Origin: Bimuria novae-zelandiae CBS 107.79
Lineage: Eukaryota > Ascomycota > Dothideomycetes > Pleosporales > Didymosphaeriaceae
DNA length: 64,000 bases
Assembly: GCA_010015655.1 (NCBI GenBank)
Contig: ML976675.1
Span: 862,144 to 926,143 of the forward strand
Direction: 5' to 3'
The translations under genes were made by a program, and so were the position numbers. Below, one piece after another: positions 35,901 to 46,825 of this stretch (positions within the stretch are counted from its first letter, which is position 1; each line of letters starts with the position of its first letter). Below the pieces are notes generated by a model, which ran no database searches, was not told where the DNA came from, and worked only from the letters and a program-made list of their open reading frames with translations.

Positions 35901-38165
35901 TACTAAGTTATGCCTTTTAGACTCACGAACGCACTAGCAACGTTCTAAGTAATAATTAATAACGTACTAAGGAACTACCTTAATATATTTATAGTTACCT
36001 ACCTTGACAACATCCTAATATTCTCTGAACAAGAGAAAGATTATATACAACACGTATAAATAGTACTACGAGCACTAGACAGCGCCAATCTATAATTAAA
36101 ACTTAAGAAATACAAATTCCATGTCACAGAATTAGAGTTTCTAGGACATGTCATTAATACTGAAGGTATCTAAGTAAGCCCTTTAAAGATTAAGGAAGTA
36201 AAGAAGTAGAAATTACCTACTAACCTTAAGGAAGTACGAGCCTTCCTTAGATTTACTAGATTTAATAGACAGTTCATTATAGACTACTCCAGAATTACGC
36301 TACTACTTACGAACCTCACAAGGAAAGACAAACCTTTTAACTAGATAAAAGAATGCGAGCAAGCATTCTAACGCTATAAAAAGCATGTATTACGCCACTA
36401 GTCCTTATACACTTCCAGGACAACAAATCCCTGCGTATCGAAATAGACGCAAGCGACTTAGTAGTTAAAGCATGCGCGAAATAAAAGAAGAATGGCAAAT
36501 AGCACCTAATTACATACTACGCACACAAGTTTACACCCGAAGAATTATAATACAAAGTACACGATAAAGAACTACTCGCAATTATAAAAGCTATTAAACA
36601 CTAGAGGATCTATGCATATAGTTGCTTAGAACTTACGATCTTTATAGACTACAAAAACCTCACACGTTTCATAACCACGAAAGAACTGAACCAACGATAA
36701 GGAAGATGGTTAGAAACACTAGAATAATATAAATTTAAAATTGTGTACACCCTAGGTAAGGAAAACGGACGAGCAGACGCTCTTAGTAGAATAAATAATA
36801 ATAGAGAAAAGGTTAAAACCTACTCCGTAATACTAAAGAAAAATCCCGATAGTTCCCTAGAACTAATAGCAGAACTCAATTAACTCCTTATACTCACACG
36901 AGAAGTACCAAAGGAACAATAGACAAAGGTTATATAATAATACCACGACGACCCTGCATATGGACACCCTGGAATTAGAAAAATAATGGAGCTAATCCAA
37001 AGGAACTATAGCTTCAAAGGAATTAAGAAAGCAGTAACAACCTACATACGTAAATGCGTAGATTACTAGCGTAATAAACACGCAACACATTCTAAGTACA
37101 GAGAAATGTAAGCCATCTAGATACCCATAGCACCATGGGAAGACATCGTAATAGACTTTATCACAGGATTGCCAAAGTTAAAGGATCCCACGAACAGAGT
37201 AAGTTACGACGTAATACTAGTAATCGTGTGCAGATTTACTAAATACGTGGAATTACTATCGTGTAAAAAGGTAATAATAGCAACGGAACTAGCGTTCCTT
37301 ATCTTAGATTAACTTATACGACATTATGGCATTCCCAAGATAATTATTAGCGATAGAGACAAACTCTTCACTTCGAACTACTGGATAACACTTATAGCAC
37401 TTATTAAAACAAAACGAAAACTATTAACAGCCTACCACCCATAGACGGACGGACAAACAGAACGTACGAATTAAATAATGGAAACGTACCTACGCATCTA
37501 CTGCAATAACTAGAAGAATAACTAGATTTCCCTATTACTAATTGCATAATTAGTATATAATAATAAGATATTAGTAGTAACTGGATATACACCGTTCTAT
37601 GTAAACCACGGAAGACATCTATATCTCTTTAATTAGATATTTCCTACTACTATTAGAACGGAAGAAGCTATCAACACGGCTACAAAAATAAAAGAAATAT
37701 ATTAACAACTCCGAGAGAACCTTGAGAAAGCTTAACAGTAAAGCATTTCCTATACAAACCAAAAAAGAAAAACGGCACCTTAGCTAAAGAAGGGGGATAA
37801 AGCATACCTGCTTACGAAAAATCTTTGAACTTAGAAGAAGAAGCATAAGAAACTAAATTATATTAAGGTTAGACTATTTTTTATTTCCGAATAAGTATCA
37901 CCGGTTAACTACTAATTAGAATTACCACCAGACGCCAAAATACACCTAGTATTCTATATAGACCGATTAGAACCAGCGGACCTAGAGACACCAGTCGAAA
38001 CCACCTTCTATTACTAGCCAGAGGAGGAAACCGAATTCGAAGTTAAGAAGATACTACGACACACGGATTAGCTACAAACCTACTTAGTTAAGTGGAAAAG
38101 GTATCCACGCTTAGAAAACACATAGGAACTAGAAGTAAACCTTAACAACTATTGCTAAATATTAG
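32960..38165 (+). pseudogene. Gypsy C gag-pol remnant
   Basis: Plus-strand coding region with RIP stops but clear domains: gag from about 33000; CCHC knuckle near 33845-33900 reading FIYSKLGHIIRNCRSKNK; aspartic protease near 34947 (AMLDLGAQESYV, the DSG serine changed to leucine); reverse transcriptase 35640-36370 with the box YLDNILIFSEQ near 36000 (second aspartate changed to N); RNase H 36415-36800 (EIDASDL at the start, GRADALSR at the end); integrase with its zinc-binding part near 36945-37080 and catalytic core 37120-37500 (SDRDKLF, TDGQTERTN); and a chromodomain near 38030-38165 (EVKKILRHT, YLVKWKRYP). The chromodomain places it with the chromoviruses of fungi. Too many stops for function. 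Confidence 0.88.
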
Positions 38166-38357
38166 CACAATACCATCGTCAGACCACGAGAAGGAACTAG
38201 AAACGATTAGAGGAGAACTAGATAAGAACTCGTTAAGAAGAAGATCTATTAGTAGATTAGGAAGAAGATTGTTGGCCTGTGACTAGCCCGGATTAGCGAG
38301 AAAATTGTCTTAGAACGGAGCGTCTGCACTTGAGCTCTCTGTCTCTTACACCTTATT

Positions 38358-38737
38358 CTAAGTATCTAGTAACTTCCTATCCCGACGCGTAAATAACTTC
38401 TTACGACTCTCTGCCTCTACTAACTCTAAACAAAGATAAGCGGTCTCCGCTTCGGAACAGAGGAGAGCTAATCGTTTTTTACGCTCCTTATCCTCTACCT
38501 TCTCCCACTCCTCTTTAAGAATAAACAATTTACACTTACTCCTTGCAGCGATACAACCAGCGCAACGACTAGACGCAGTATCCACGAAATAACGAATATT
38601 TAGCTTTTCGTAGCGACTATAACAAAAAGGCATCTCTTTACTACTCTTTTTAACGCGACGAATGCGATTACGCTGCTCTTAGGTCGAAGTTTTCTTGCGA
38701 GGCGCGCGCGCTTTGCGGGGCTTAGGATCCTTAGGCA
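38358..38737 (-). pseudogene. Gypsy C antisense Cys-rich and coiled-coil frame
   Basis: A frame on the strand opposite gag-pol, between the chromodomain and the 3' LTR. It starts at about 38737 with MPKDPKPRKARAPRK, has one RIP-type stop (TAA for a glutamine codon) and then 91 open codons. The first part is basic; the middle has cysteines spaced like a zinc-binding cluster (CAGCIAARSKC); the last 50 residues are charged and helix-forming (EEWEKVEDKERKKRLALL). Similar antisense frames are present at the same place in Gypsy F and G. Function unknown; the position suggests transcription from the 3' LTR side or from its own promoter. Confidence 0.68.
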
Positions 38738-38943
38738 TGGTTAGGAAGGCACTATAACGCTTTGCAAAAGACCGTCCCGACCCACTTGGGGCGAGTTTCT
38801 GAGTGGCTACACGCTTTTTAGGTAATCGCTTCCCCGCTTTTATCGCCCTACACCTAAAATTATATGAGAGACGATGTAATACAGGAAAATTAACTTTCTA
38901 CGAGGTGTATAAAGGCAGTTAGTTGCCGTGTAGTGAATGTATT

Positions 38944-40821
38944 ATGCCGAGTACCCGTAAAAGGAAGGCAAAACAGGTGTTTAACGCTGGCCGCAACCCT
39001 CCGAGGAAGCGTAGGGCACCAAAAAAAGCCCCATTAATAAGGGCACCCCTGGCCGTTATATAATTTGCCAGCATAGAGGAGGAAGGACCTATAGAGGAGG
39101 AATAACCTCTACTAGAGGGCGTTGACGACGACGACTTTTATATATACGTTAACAATTACCCCGAGAATAAAGAACCTTAGTTAGCTTAGAGGTCTGCGTC
39201 GCTAGAGAAAGAGCATTCGCGTAATAAGGGGGTATTTAATAACGACAAGCAGGCTTTAATTTTTAGCGAAGTTAACGTGTTAACGCCACTACTAGAAATT
39301 AATAATAATAGCTAAACGTGTAATAAGGGGGTATTTAACGAATTACTAAAATTATATAAAATTAAGCTATATATTACCTACTACTAGCGCGCGTTCCTAC
39401 GCAAGGAGGAAGTTAGGACTAATTTTAATACTAAAATAAAAATACGTACGTACTTCTGCGCAGAGTTCTGGCAGTAGGTAGACAATATTATATAAAATTT
39501 CTTAGAGTTAACTCCCCCTATTAAAACTACGGTAAAAAACTTAACCGCGGTTATATATATACTATAAATACCGAAGCGATAGAGACTTGCGTAGTCTCCT
39601 AAATGTGGTAATAGTATTGCCTTTATGCAGGTTGTTAAGCGCGTGTATAAGTTAAAGGAGGAGTCTATTACTAAGATAACTTACGTTAACTTTAATTTAA
39701 CGCTATTAGAGCTAGAAACTAGCCAAAATAATTAAACGCGTAATAGGGGGGTATTTAGCTTATAGAGCTCTTAGAGCTCTCCGCCGCGACTTATCGTAAC
39801 TTAGCGCTAGTTATATAACCTGCCAAAAGTCCTCGCATATACTACTGTTAGCGAGGGCCTTATAGTCGCTATACGTAATTAATGGCAATGCCAGGATACC
39901 CACTATAGTAACTATTTATACGTGTGCTAGGTTAAACGTACGCCTAGGTAACCTAATTATTTTAAGAACTATTACCTAGTAAGTAGTACTATAGTGGCGG
40001 CATGGGCGCGCGATATAACAAAGGGCAGGTGTATAATTAACGAGCCATATAATAATATACGCCTAAGTCTCTTACTGGCCAGAAAGAGGTCTGCAAAGGA
40101 GAAGGCGTCGCAGAAATTAGCCAAAAAAGGTGCCAGATCCAAGCTTAATATAGATAACTTTATAAAGGTTATCGCCGCTAGCTCTCTCTCTATAAGCCAG
40201 TTAGCACAGAGTTAAATTATTAGCTAATAGTAATAGGTTAAGACGCCGTCTGCGACCTTAGGGAGCTCTTTAACGTTAGTATAGTAAGACTTAACTTATA
40301 GAAATACAATAAAGCTTGCCTATTAAACTTGGCACTTTTTTAACTAGTAAAGAGACTAAGCACTAGCTAGAGAGCTGCCTAAAATTAATTAGGTATTTAA
40401 TAACGTTGTTTAACGGGGGTAAATTAACCTTAATATGCTAATGGATCCGTCTAACGCGGGGATACCGTACGTCATGTGAGAGTAGTATTTTATATTACTA
40501 GTGCTATTGCTCCTCCGCCTCCGCAGGATGGCGATTCGGTAGCGATCTGGGTATAATAGACTTATAGAGAGCGATGAGGAGGGTGCCATAGACGTATATA
40601 GAGAGGATTAGGAGCGTAAATAGCGTGAGAGGTTGCGTAGGGAAAGAGACAATTTAGTGTAGAGAGCTAGCGACGTTAGTAGAGAGGTTCTATACACTGC
40701 GTACAGGCTATTTTCTAATTAAAATTTAACTAAGTCTACGCGTACGCGCGCCTGTCTAGTAATAAAGTTACTTATAGAGGTGCTAAGACCTGCTAAAAAC
40801 ACTATACTTTATCCACGCTAA
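38944..40821 (+). pseudogene. Tc1-D accessory frame, 625 codons, unknown function
   Basis: One reading frame runs from ATG 38944 to TAA 40821 without a frameshift; its internal stops are nearly all TAA or TAG, as expected if glutamine codons were hit by RIP, plus one TGA near 40480. Features in order: a basic N-terminus (MPSTRKRKAKQVFNAGRNPP); an acidic patch (GVDDDDF); three spaced copies of a peptide RNKGVFN or close variants at about 39220, 39325 and 39740; an unmutated 73-codon segment at 39994-40215 (AAWARDITKGRCIINEPYNN, then a Lys-rich stretch); and a C-terminal charged coiled-coil-like part. I do not recognise the family. Being inside the element's TIRs and facing the transposase, it is probably an element-borne protein, for example a DNA-binding or regulatory partner, but that is inference. 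Confidence 0.65.
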
Positions 40822-40849
40822 TAATATCTTTCCCTTTATAACTTTTTAC

Positions 40850-42070
40850 CTATAACAGATATCGCAAAACAGATAATATTAATTAATTTAGTAATATTAG
40901 TTACACCTTCTCTAGCTATTAAAGCTAAAGTTTTAAATAATAGCGAGTAACTTTTAGCGACCTCCGCGATATCGTCGTAGACACTAATCCTTTAGTATTA
41001 TGCCTTATTTAGCACCTACGGCACCTACCTATAGAACTTAAAGAATCCTTGCGCGGATTTTGCCTAATTATAGCATATATTCTATACTGCCTCTTCTAAG
41101 AAGTAGGCAAAATCCTCGTACGTATAAGCGCGTTTGTAGTGCTTTTTTATCTAGTTTTTTAACGCCTTAAAGGTCTGCTTAATTAGGTTAAAATCCAGCG
41201 AGTATAGTAGTAAATATTTAAGTACAACGCCCGCCTCCGCGCATAATAAGACGATCTTTTTTAACCTGTAGATAGAGGTATTATTAAGGACTATTACTAA
41301 TTATTTACCTAGTTAAGGATTATAATAAGGGAGTACTTTATTTGCTAGAAACTCCTCTATTAAATCTGCGGTAATTACTCCTTAGTATAAGACATAATTA
41401 ACGTAACTATCTATATCTATAGCAGGGAGTAAGCTCCACCTCTCCGTGCGTTGCGCTAAGTATTATACGTCTACTAGCGTGTTTATAGGTAACTAGGCAT
41501 ACTTTTTATCGCTAGTTCTCTTATTACAGGCGCTCTTGTCGAGGCAAACAACCTACTCTAGTTTATATATTTGTTGGCAGCGTGTACGAAACACCCGACG
41601 GAGGCCTTTATGGCGCTCCCTGGTAGCTTTTAACGTAGCTTTTCGACTCCACCTTATGCCAGCGAGAAATCTCGTGATAGTGGCTATTAATACCTGTAAG
41701 TTAAAGTCGTCGCACAAGAAGGCCTGCATTTTATCGAGATATGCCGTAGGTTTGCCCCGTAGGAACTCTAATAAGGCGTCTTTATGGCATTAACGCAGCG
41801 ATAGTAGCTGACTAATTTTAATATATCGCGGAGGGTATGGCTAACCAAACGCTTCTAGATTAAGTTAGTATTTCTATATAGTTTTAGTGTTAACTTTAAG
41901 AGATCTATAAATCTCGTGGTTTTTTTACCTTGCCTTTATGCGCTTAACAATTGCCTGCACTATTAACGCCTATAGTCTATAGCCTATAGGCCTCCTAGAA
42001 TTAATTAGCATACCGTATAGAACTCTAGTAATAAGAAAAGTTAGTGTAATTTCCTTAATTACATCGTCTC
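40850..42070 (-). pseudogene. Tc1-D DDE transposase remnant
   Basis: Reads on the minus strand and converges on the accessory frame. Visible parts: an N-terminal helix-turn-helix region with RIP stops; HKDALLEFLRGKPTAYLDKM near 41790-41730; the first catalytic aspartate in CLDKSACNKRTSDKKYA near 41550-41500; RTERWSLLPAIDIDSYVNY near 41450; the second aspartate position in VIVLNNTSIY (D changed to N); and FNLIKQTFKALKNWIKKHYK near 41170-41110, where the catalytic glutamate is changed to K. Spacing of the last two is 34 residues, the DD34E pattern of Tc1-like enzymes (IS630-Tc1 superfamily, DDE_3 fold). D to N and E to K at both catalytic sites are G-to-A type RIP changes, so the enzyme is dead. 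Confidence 0.82.
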
Positions 42071-42101
42071 TTATATAATTTTATATAAGCGATAATGAAA
42101 G

Positions 42102-43728
42102 CACCACCCCCTGCACTAATTCGTGGGACACTTTCTAATGAGTCAGCACCCCGCACTCAACACCAAATCTCGCCATCGTCGACGTCGACGTCGACGTCCA
42201 TAACACCATGAAATTACGTTCAAATAAGACGATTGATAGCTCGTTAGAAAGGCCTCGTACGCCTGTACAAGATGCCGTCCTCAAAGAGCCTAATACAGAG
42301 GAGCGTTCACGATTTTTTGAGGCTATACAGCATAACAACAATGTTACCCCTTTCCGCGATATCTGTGCCCAGCATGGCATAGGAAAGTCTACAGGCTATC
42401 GCTGGATGAAGGAGTTTAAGAAATACAACGACTGTCGACGCGTACGCAAGCGTAAGAGCCAGGAAAAACATACAAAGCTTGGGCATCCATGGCGTGTAGA
42501 TGAGTCGACGCTCAGAGCTTTGATGGACGACGCCACAAACCCCGTCAGAGACAAACCCTTAGGCGTACAGATCCGTACGAACAATATACCACTTACAAAG
42601 CGTACCTTAGAGCACAATCTCCGTACAAGGATCCATGCCGGCGTCTATAAACAAGCCTACACAAAGAAGGAGATATCACTCGACAATAAGTATCTCCGCG
42701 TAGGCTACGGCTACGTCAATCAATGGCAGCCTATCTTTGGCTTCTGGGATGCCGTTTACTGGACCGACGAGGCTCATTTCAATCCAGAGGAGGACTTTTA
42801 GAAGCCTAGCATCCTACGCTACGAGGGAAAGCGCCTTAAGACAAATAATATAGGCGTACGGAAGCCCGTGAAGAGCTCTCCTTTAACGTTACACATGTAC
42901 GCCACTGTAAATTGGTACTACAAAGGCCCTCTCGGCTTTTACAACGACAATGTTGACATGTTAACGCTGCCAAAGCCTCTGCAGAGGCCTCGCAAGTATA
43001 AGTACGAGACCCAGCAGAAATATAAGGAAAGGCTTACTGAGTGGGAGCTTAAATGCCCTCCAGCTATTGAGGGAGACGTCGGCGGCCATCATATGACTCA
43101 AGAGTACTACACAGAGCACATATTGCCGTCGTATATAGACGCTGTACAACAGGCTCGTATAGGTGCTACAATAGAGCAGCGGGAGTGGCTCCTACAGGAG
43201 GATAACGACCCATCTCATGGCACAAAGTCCTTCAACAACGTCTCTAGAAAACTCAAGGATGTGAATTGGATCCGTACACTACTCCATCCAGGCCAGTCGC
43301 CGGATCTCAATCCACAAGAAGGCGTATGGCTTATCCTCAAACAACGCGTAAAAAGACGTCTTAACAGTCCCCTGCCGCCCGAGACTATATGGGATGGTAC
43401 AAAGCAGCATCTTAAGGAGATCCTCGTACAAAAATGGGCTATGCTTACGCTTACAGAAATACGTAGGTTAATTTCTAAGATGCCATCTCGGTGCAAGCAA
43501 CTAGCGACCAACGGCGGTAAGGCTATTCGCTCAAAACACTGGTAAATCACCAAAAAAAATTGTACAAGATTCTTATGCATATACAAATTACTATATAAAC
43601 TAAAATCTACGCTCTATTCTGATGTATGTGGCTGGTCGCAGCGCTGAATAAATCGTGGTGTTAAGACTGATGGCCGGTGCTGCTTACCTCAGCGCGGAGT
43701 GTCCCACGAATTAGTGCAGGGGGTGGTG
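42102..43728 (+). mobile_element. Tc1-E: 1627-bp Tc1-like transposon, nearly intact
   Basis: Perfect 31-bp TIRs (42102-42132 and 43698-43728) starting CACCACCCCCTGCACTAATT. It has normal base composition and almost no RIP, unlike its host Tc1-D. The flanks are AAAG on both sides (42098-42101 and 43729-43732), with no TA dinucleotide at the borders, which is unusual for a Tc1 relative. It encodes one transposase frame interrupted by a single stop. Confidence 0.9.
42208..43545 (+). pseudogene. Tc1-E transposase with one premature amber stop
   Basis: A 445-codon frame from ATG 42208 to the stop at 43543-43545, broken only by TAG at 42799-42801, where CAG would be read as glutamine. Domains: N-terminal helix-turn-helix (DICAQHGIGKSTGYRWMKEF, residues about 50-70); a second DNA-binding part; first catalytic residue in YWTDEAHFNPEEDF just before the stop; second in QEDNDPSHG; third in SPDLNPQEGVW. 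I count 38 residues between the last two catalytic positions, against 34 in classical Tc1. A C-terminal helical region follows. The neighbouring frames are heavily RIP-mutated while this one has a single C-to-T change at a CpA site, so insertion was recent. The truncated 197-residue product lacks the second and third catalytic residues. Read-through could give a full enzyme but is not shown. Confidence 0.9.
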
Positions 43729-44689
43729 AAAGTGGGGAAGCGATTACCTAACAAGCGCCCAGAGTGGGTCGGGACGGTCTTTTACAAAAGCACCGATAAC
43801 GTGTCCGTGCGCGTGCCAAGCCACTTCGCGTGACAAGCCACCCAACACCATAATAGCTTATGCAAGAATGAGGCTGCAGAACTACCCACAAATAATATTA
43901 TTATAAGATTTTTTACTAGGGTAGTTAATCGATAGCTACAATTAATTTGCACTACTTAAATCTATCTAGAAGCTTAACGTCGCGGCCGCTGCGTGTAGAT
44001 TTGCTCAGGGCAGTAGATGCGCCCTCTAAGGCCTCCCTAACATCTATAGCATTAACAACACGTTTTGGACGCTTTCTGCTCTGTGTAGATGGCTAAGAAG
44101 CCTTTCTCTTACACCTTTAGGATAGTTATAGAGCTTTTTCTGCGTTGCGGGCAGACTTCTAGGCGGCGCGCTAAGCTACCTTTTTAGCCCTCTCCTTTTC
44201 TATCGCCTTCTTAGCTGCCTCTTGCGCATTACGCTTTTCCTGCTACATTTTCTCCTTATATAGCTTAGCTACCTTCTTTAGCCCTACTATTTTTACTTTT
44301 TAAAGCTACTACTACTTATCCTCTTATTCCTTAATAGATTAATAAACACGTGCCTCCCTCACCTTCCTTAGTAACTATAAAATAGCCCTACTCTAATACT
44401 TCTAGCGCTATTAGAGATCTAGAGTCTTGCCCTTCTTTTTACGCTTCTCCTTAATAGATAGTGCCTGCTTAATCCCATCCATCTCATGCTTAAGTAGCTT
44501 ATTTTAGACAGATAGGTAGTGGAGCGATTAACGAAGCTTCTTTATATCTTAACTACCCTAATCCTTTACTACTAATTGTATAAGCCTATCTATCTTTCTC
44601 TAGTCATGATCGCTAAGCCCTAATAAGGAGTTATCGCCTGATTCTTGATCCTAGGCGAACCTATCCAGGATAGGATTAGAATTAGGTGG

Positions 44690-45592
44690 CTTAGTTAGTT
44701 GGTTGGTTGGTATTTATTTTTCGTCTAGTTGATAGGGATTAAGTCCACCATCTCGCCTCCCGAAGGGTATATACGACGTGCTAAGCTATAGAATTATAGT
44801 ACTAACATACTACCTTAGAAAGCATTTCTTGCCTGCGCGGGTATTGCTACCATTTTAAGCTATAGCTCCCCTTCCTGTTGGGGAGACTAAGCAGTGTATG
44901 TACATTAGGGTAAATCCCTTATATGTGTTTAGAGGCAGTTTAGTGCTGTGAGAAGAAAGAAAAGGAAAGAGTGAATAGGTGTGGAGAGCCAGTGCTCTAT
45001 TAAATTGGAGCCGTGGCTCTGCGCGAGGAGAGCCTTTGTACCAGGCTTGGCGATGCCTGTGTCGAAGGAGATAGGTGTAGTAGGAAGGCAGAGCCAGGCC
45101 TGTCCTTCTTTTTTATCCCTAAGAGTCGTATAATATAAGGCTAGGCTGGCTGCCTTGTTTGCGTGTTATGTCAGGTCAGGGACGCTAATAGTTAGTCTTT
45201 AGAGAGCTGTGGGCAGCTTTCGTCGTTGTAGGTGTTAAGAGCTAGTGCTTTGTTAAATCGTGCTATGGCTCTTCGCATGGAGAGCCTTTGTATTTAGGCC
45301 TAGCAGGTGCCTATATCTTGCAAGAGCAAGGAGTGTCACGACTATCTCCTTATCTTAGCTATAGTTATAGCCTTTGATTAAACGTGAAAATCTAAGCGGC
45401 GCACGGGCTATTTTAAAAAGATTTTAGCTTACTAAGGAGCTAAAAGAGAAAATAGGGCAGCGCGCCTGCCACAACGCCTGTAGCTAAAAGAGGACGCTAG
45501 AAAATAGATTTACGAAGGCATTTAAGTCGTGTTTTGACAAAAAATTGATGGATATCGACCTTTCGGTGACCTGGAAAAGTTAATGTTTGGTG
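44690..45592 (-). mobile_element. LINE-like truncated insertion with CCAA repeat tail
   Basis: A 903-bp insertion in Pogo-Z flanked by a 13-bp direct repeat TAGAATTAGGTGG (44677-44689 and 45593-45605). The Y elements lack it at this place. On the minus strand it ends in a simple repeat (CCAA, four units, then CTAA), preceded by AATAAATA. Variable-length TSDs, a simple-repeat tail and no TIRs or LTRs are typical of target-primed retrotransposition, as for fungal Tad-type LINEs or SINEs. It has no long frame, so it is 5'-truncated or non-autonomous. Inside are two diverged copies of a segment around GGCTCTCC...AGAGCC that can form hairpins (near 45010 and 45270). It shows little RIP. Confidence 0.62.
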
Positions 45593-46142
45593 TAGAATTA
45601 GGTGGCGATATGCCTGTGGCTCTAAAAGAGCTAAGAATAGTTAATTCCTTAAAGGAGGCCTTTCACGCATTCTAGAATAAGGGGAAGAAGTCGTCTTTAG
45701 TGATAGAAGCTAGGCCTTAGCTTCTATAAAGGTATCGTAATAGCTCTGCTAAGTATGCTGTTAATAAAGGCTTAAATATTGCAACGTTAAGTAGCTAAAG
45801 CGTATAAGTTAAGTAAGAAGGCAGGATAGCAAGCAGGATCCTATGCTTATTATAATAGTTAATAAAGTCTATAGTAACATAAGATCCGTGGCTATCTATA
45901 ATTAAAAGACGATATAATCGTCAAGTCTTCTTTTTTATATAGTAATCGAACACCTGCTTAAGCCAGGCAAGCCCGATATTGTTATTTATCCAGCCAGAGG
46001 ATAATAAGGTAATAAAGACTTCATGTTCTCCTGCCTTAATATCCTCTACCCAGCTTAATTAGATGCCCTTGTTGGCGGCCTCATAAATAAGGCTTAGCGG
46101 CAGAGCTGATCCATTAGCGTAGATACATGCCAGGAGCGTGAT

Positions 46143-46748
46143 TCATGCGCGATTGCCATCTTGGAGTGATGCCCTAACCTCCTTCTCCCACATTCGTCTG
46201 CTGAATATTCTCTTTAATCTACTAATAATACCGATCAGGACGCCTTTTTTATCCATATTATAGATATAACGAGGATCTATGCGATATTCATCCATCTTAC
46301 TATATAAAAGGTTAAAATAGAGGCGATATTTATCTACTAAATTAGCTTTGTGGCGATTGTTGTCCATCCCGACGGTCTATTAGGAGATGAGATAAATGCT
46401 GTATTAGTTAATAAAGCGAGTAACCTAGCTCTCGCTAACTAGCTCCTTTGCTATCGTAGAGGCAAAATTCTGTATTATCTCTCTAGTAGGAGGTGTATGT
46501 CTCTTTGTAAGTCCTTCGATATATCGTACAAGCTCCTGCTCTTGTTGTAGTGTAAGTTTCTGCTAGTTGATATTCTTGGCTTTATTTGGGGCCTGAACGC
46601 GCTTGTGTCTTCGGGACAACGTAGTCCGATCTACACCATAGGTAGCCGCTATTTTTCTATATGAAAATTTTTCTCCTGGATCCAAAGATTGAATAGCTTC
46701 AATCGCATCTTCAATTGCCCCCATATTGGTGGAGTTACGACGCGTCAA
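46143..46748 (-). pseudogene. Pogo-Z transposase, N-terminal and first catalytic part
   Basis: Two open pieces of 61 and 74 codons separated by RIP stops. The first begins MTRRNSTNMGAIEDAIEAIQ and holds the helix-turn-helix. The second carries YNMDKKGVLIGI with the first catalytic aspartate. The frame continues leftwards with stops to the C-terminal Lys-rich region, across the insertion at 44690-45592. Confidence 0.78.
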
Positions 46749-46825
46749 AGTTAGTGAGTCATTCAGTCTTTAGGTGTTGGGTGGCTCGTTACGCGAAGTG
46801 GCTCGGCACGCGCACAGACACGTTA

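Larger units (their letters stand above)
38755..43796. mobile_element. Tc1-D: two-gene Tc1/mariner-like transposon containing Tc1-E
   Basis: TIRs: GCAAAAGACCGTCCCGACCC from 38764 matches the inverse of 43730-43787, including GGTAATCGCTTCCCC further in; the exact outer ends and TSD are uncertain. Net size without Tc1-E is about 3.4 kb, twice that of a simple Tc1 element. It holds two converging frames: a 626-codon frame on plus (38944-40821) and a DDE transposase on minus (about 42070-40850). It is inserted in the 3' region of Gypsy C. RIP is moderate: stops are present but long stretches read through. Confidence 0.8.
43799..46823 (-). mobile_element. Pogo-Z: Fot1-type transposon with a LINE-like insertion
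   Basis: TIRs start ACGTGTCCGTGCGCGTGCCA, with TA at 43797-43798 and 46824-46825. Net length without the 0.9-kb insertion is 2.11 kb, like Pogo-Y1 and Y2. The catalytic core and C-terminal half match the Y elements closely, but both TIRs (inward to about ACCATA) and the N-terminal DNA-binding segment are different. The open pieces on minus are 46748-46563 (helix-turn-helix, IAATYGVDRTTLSRRHKRV) and 46367-46143 (YNMDKKGVLIGIISRLKRIF, first catalytic region). The motif CAAGCCAC occurs twice in each TIR, 17 bp apart. Confidence 0.88.
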
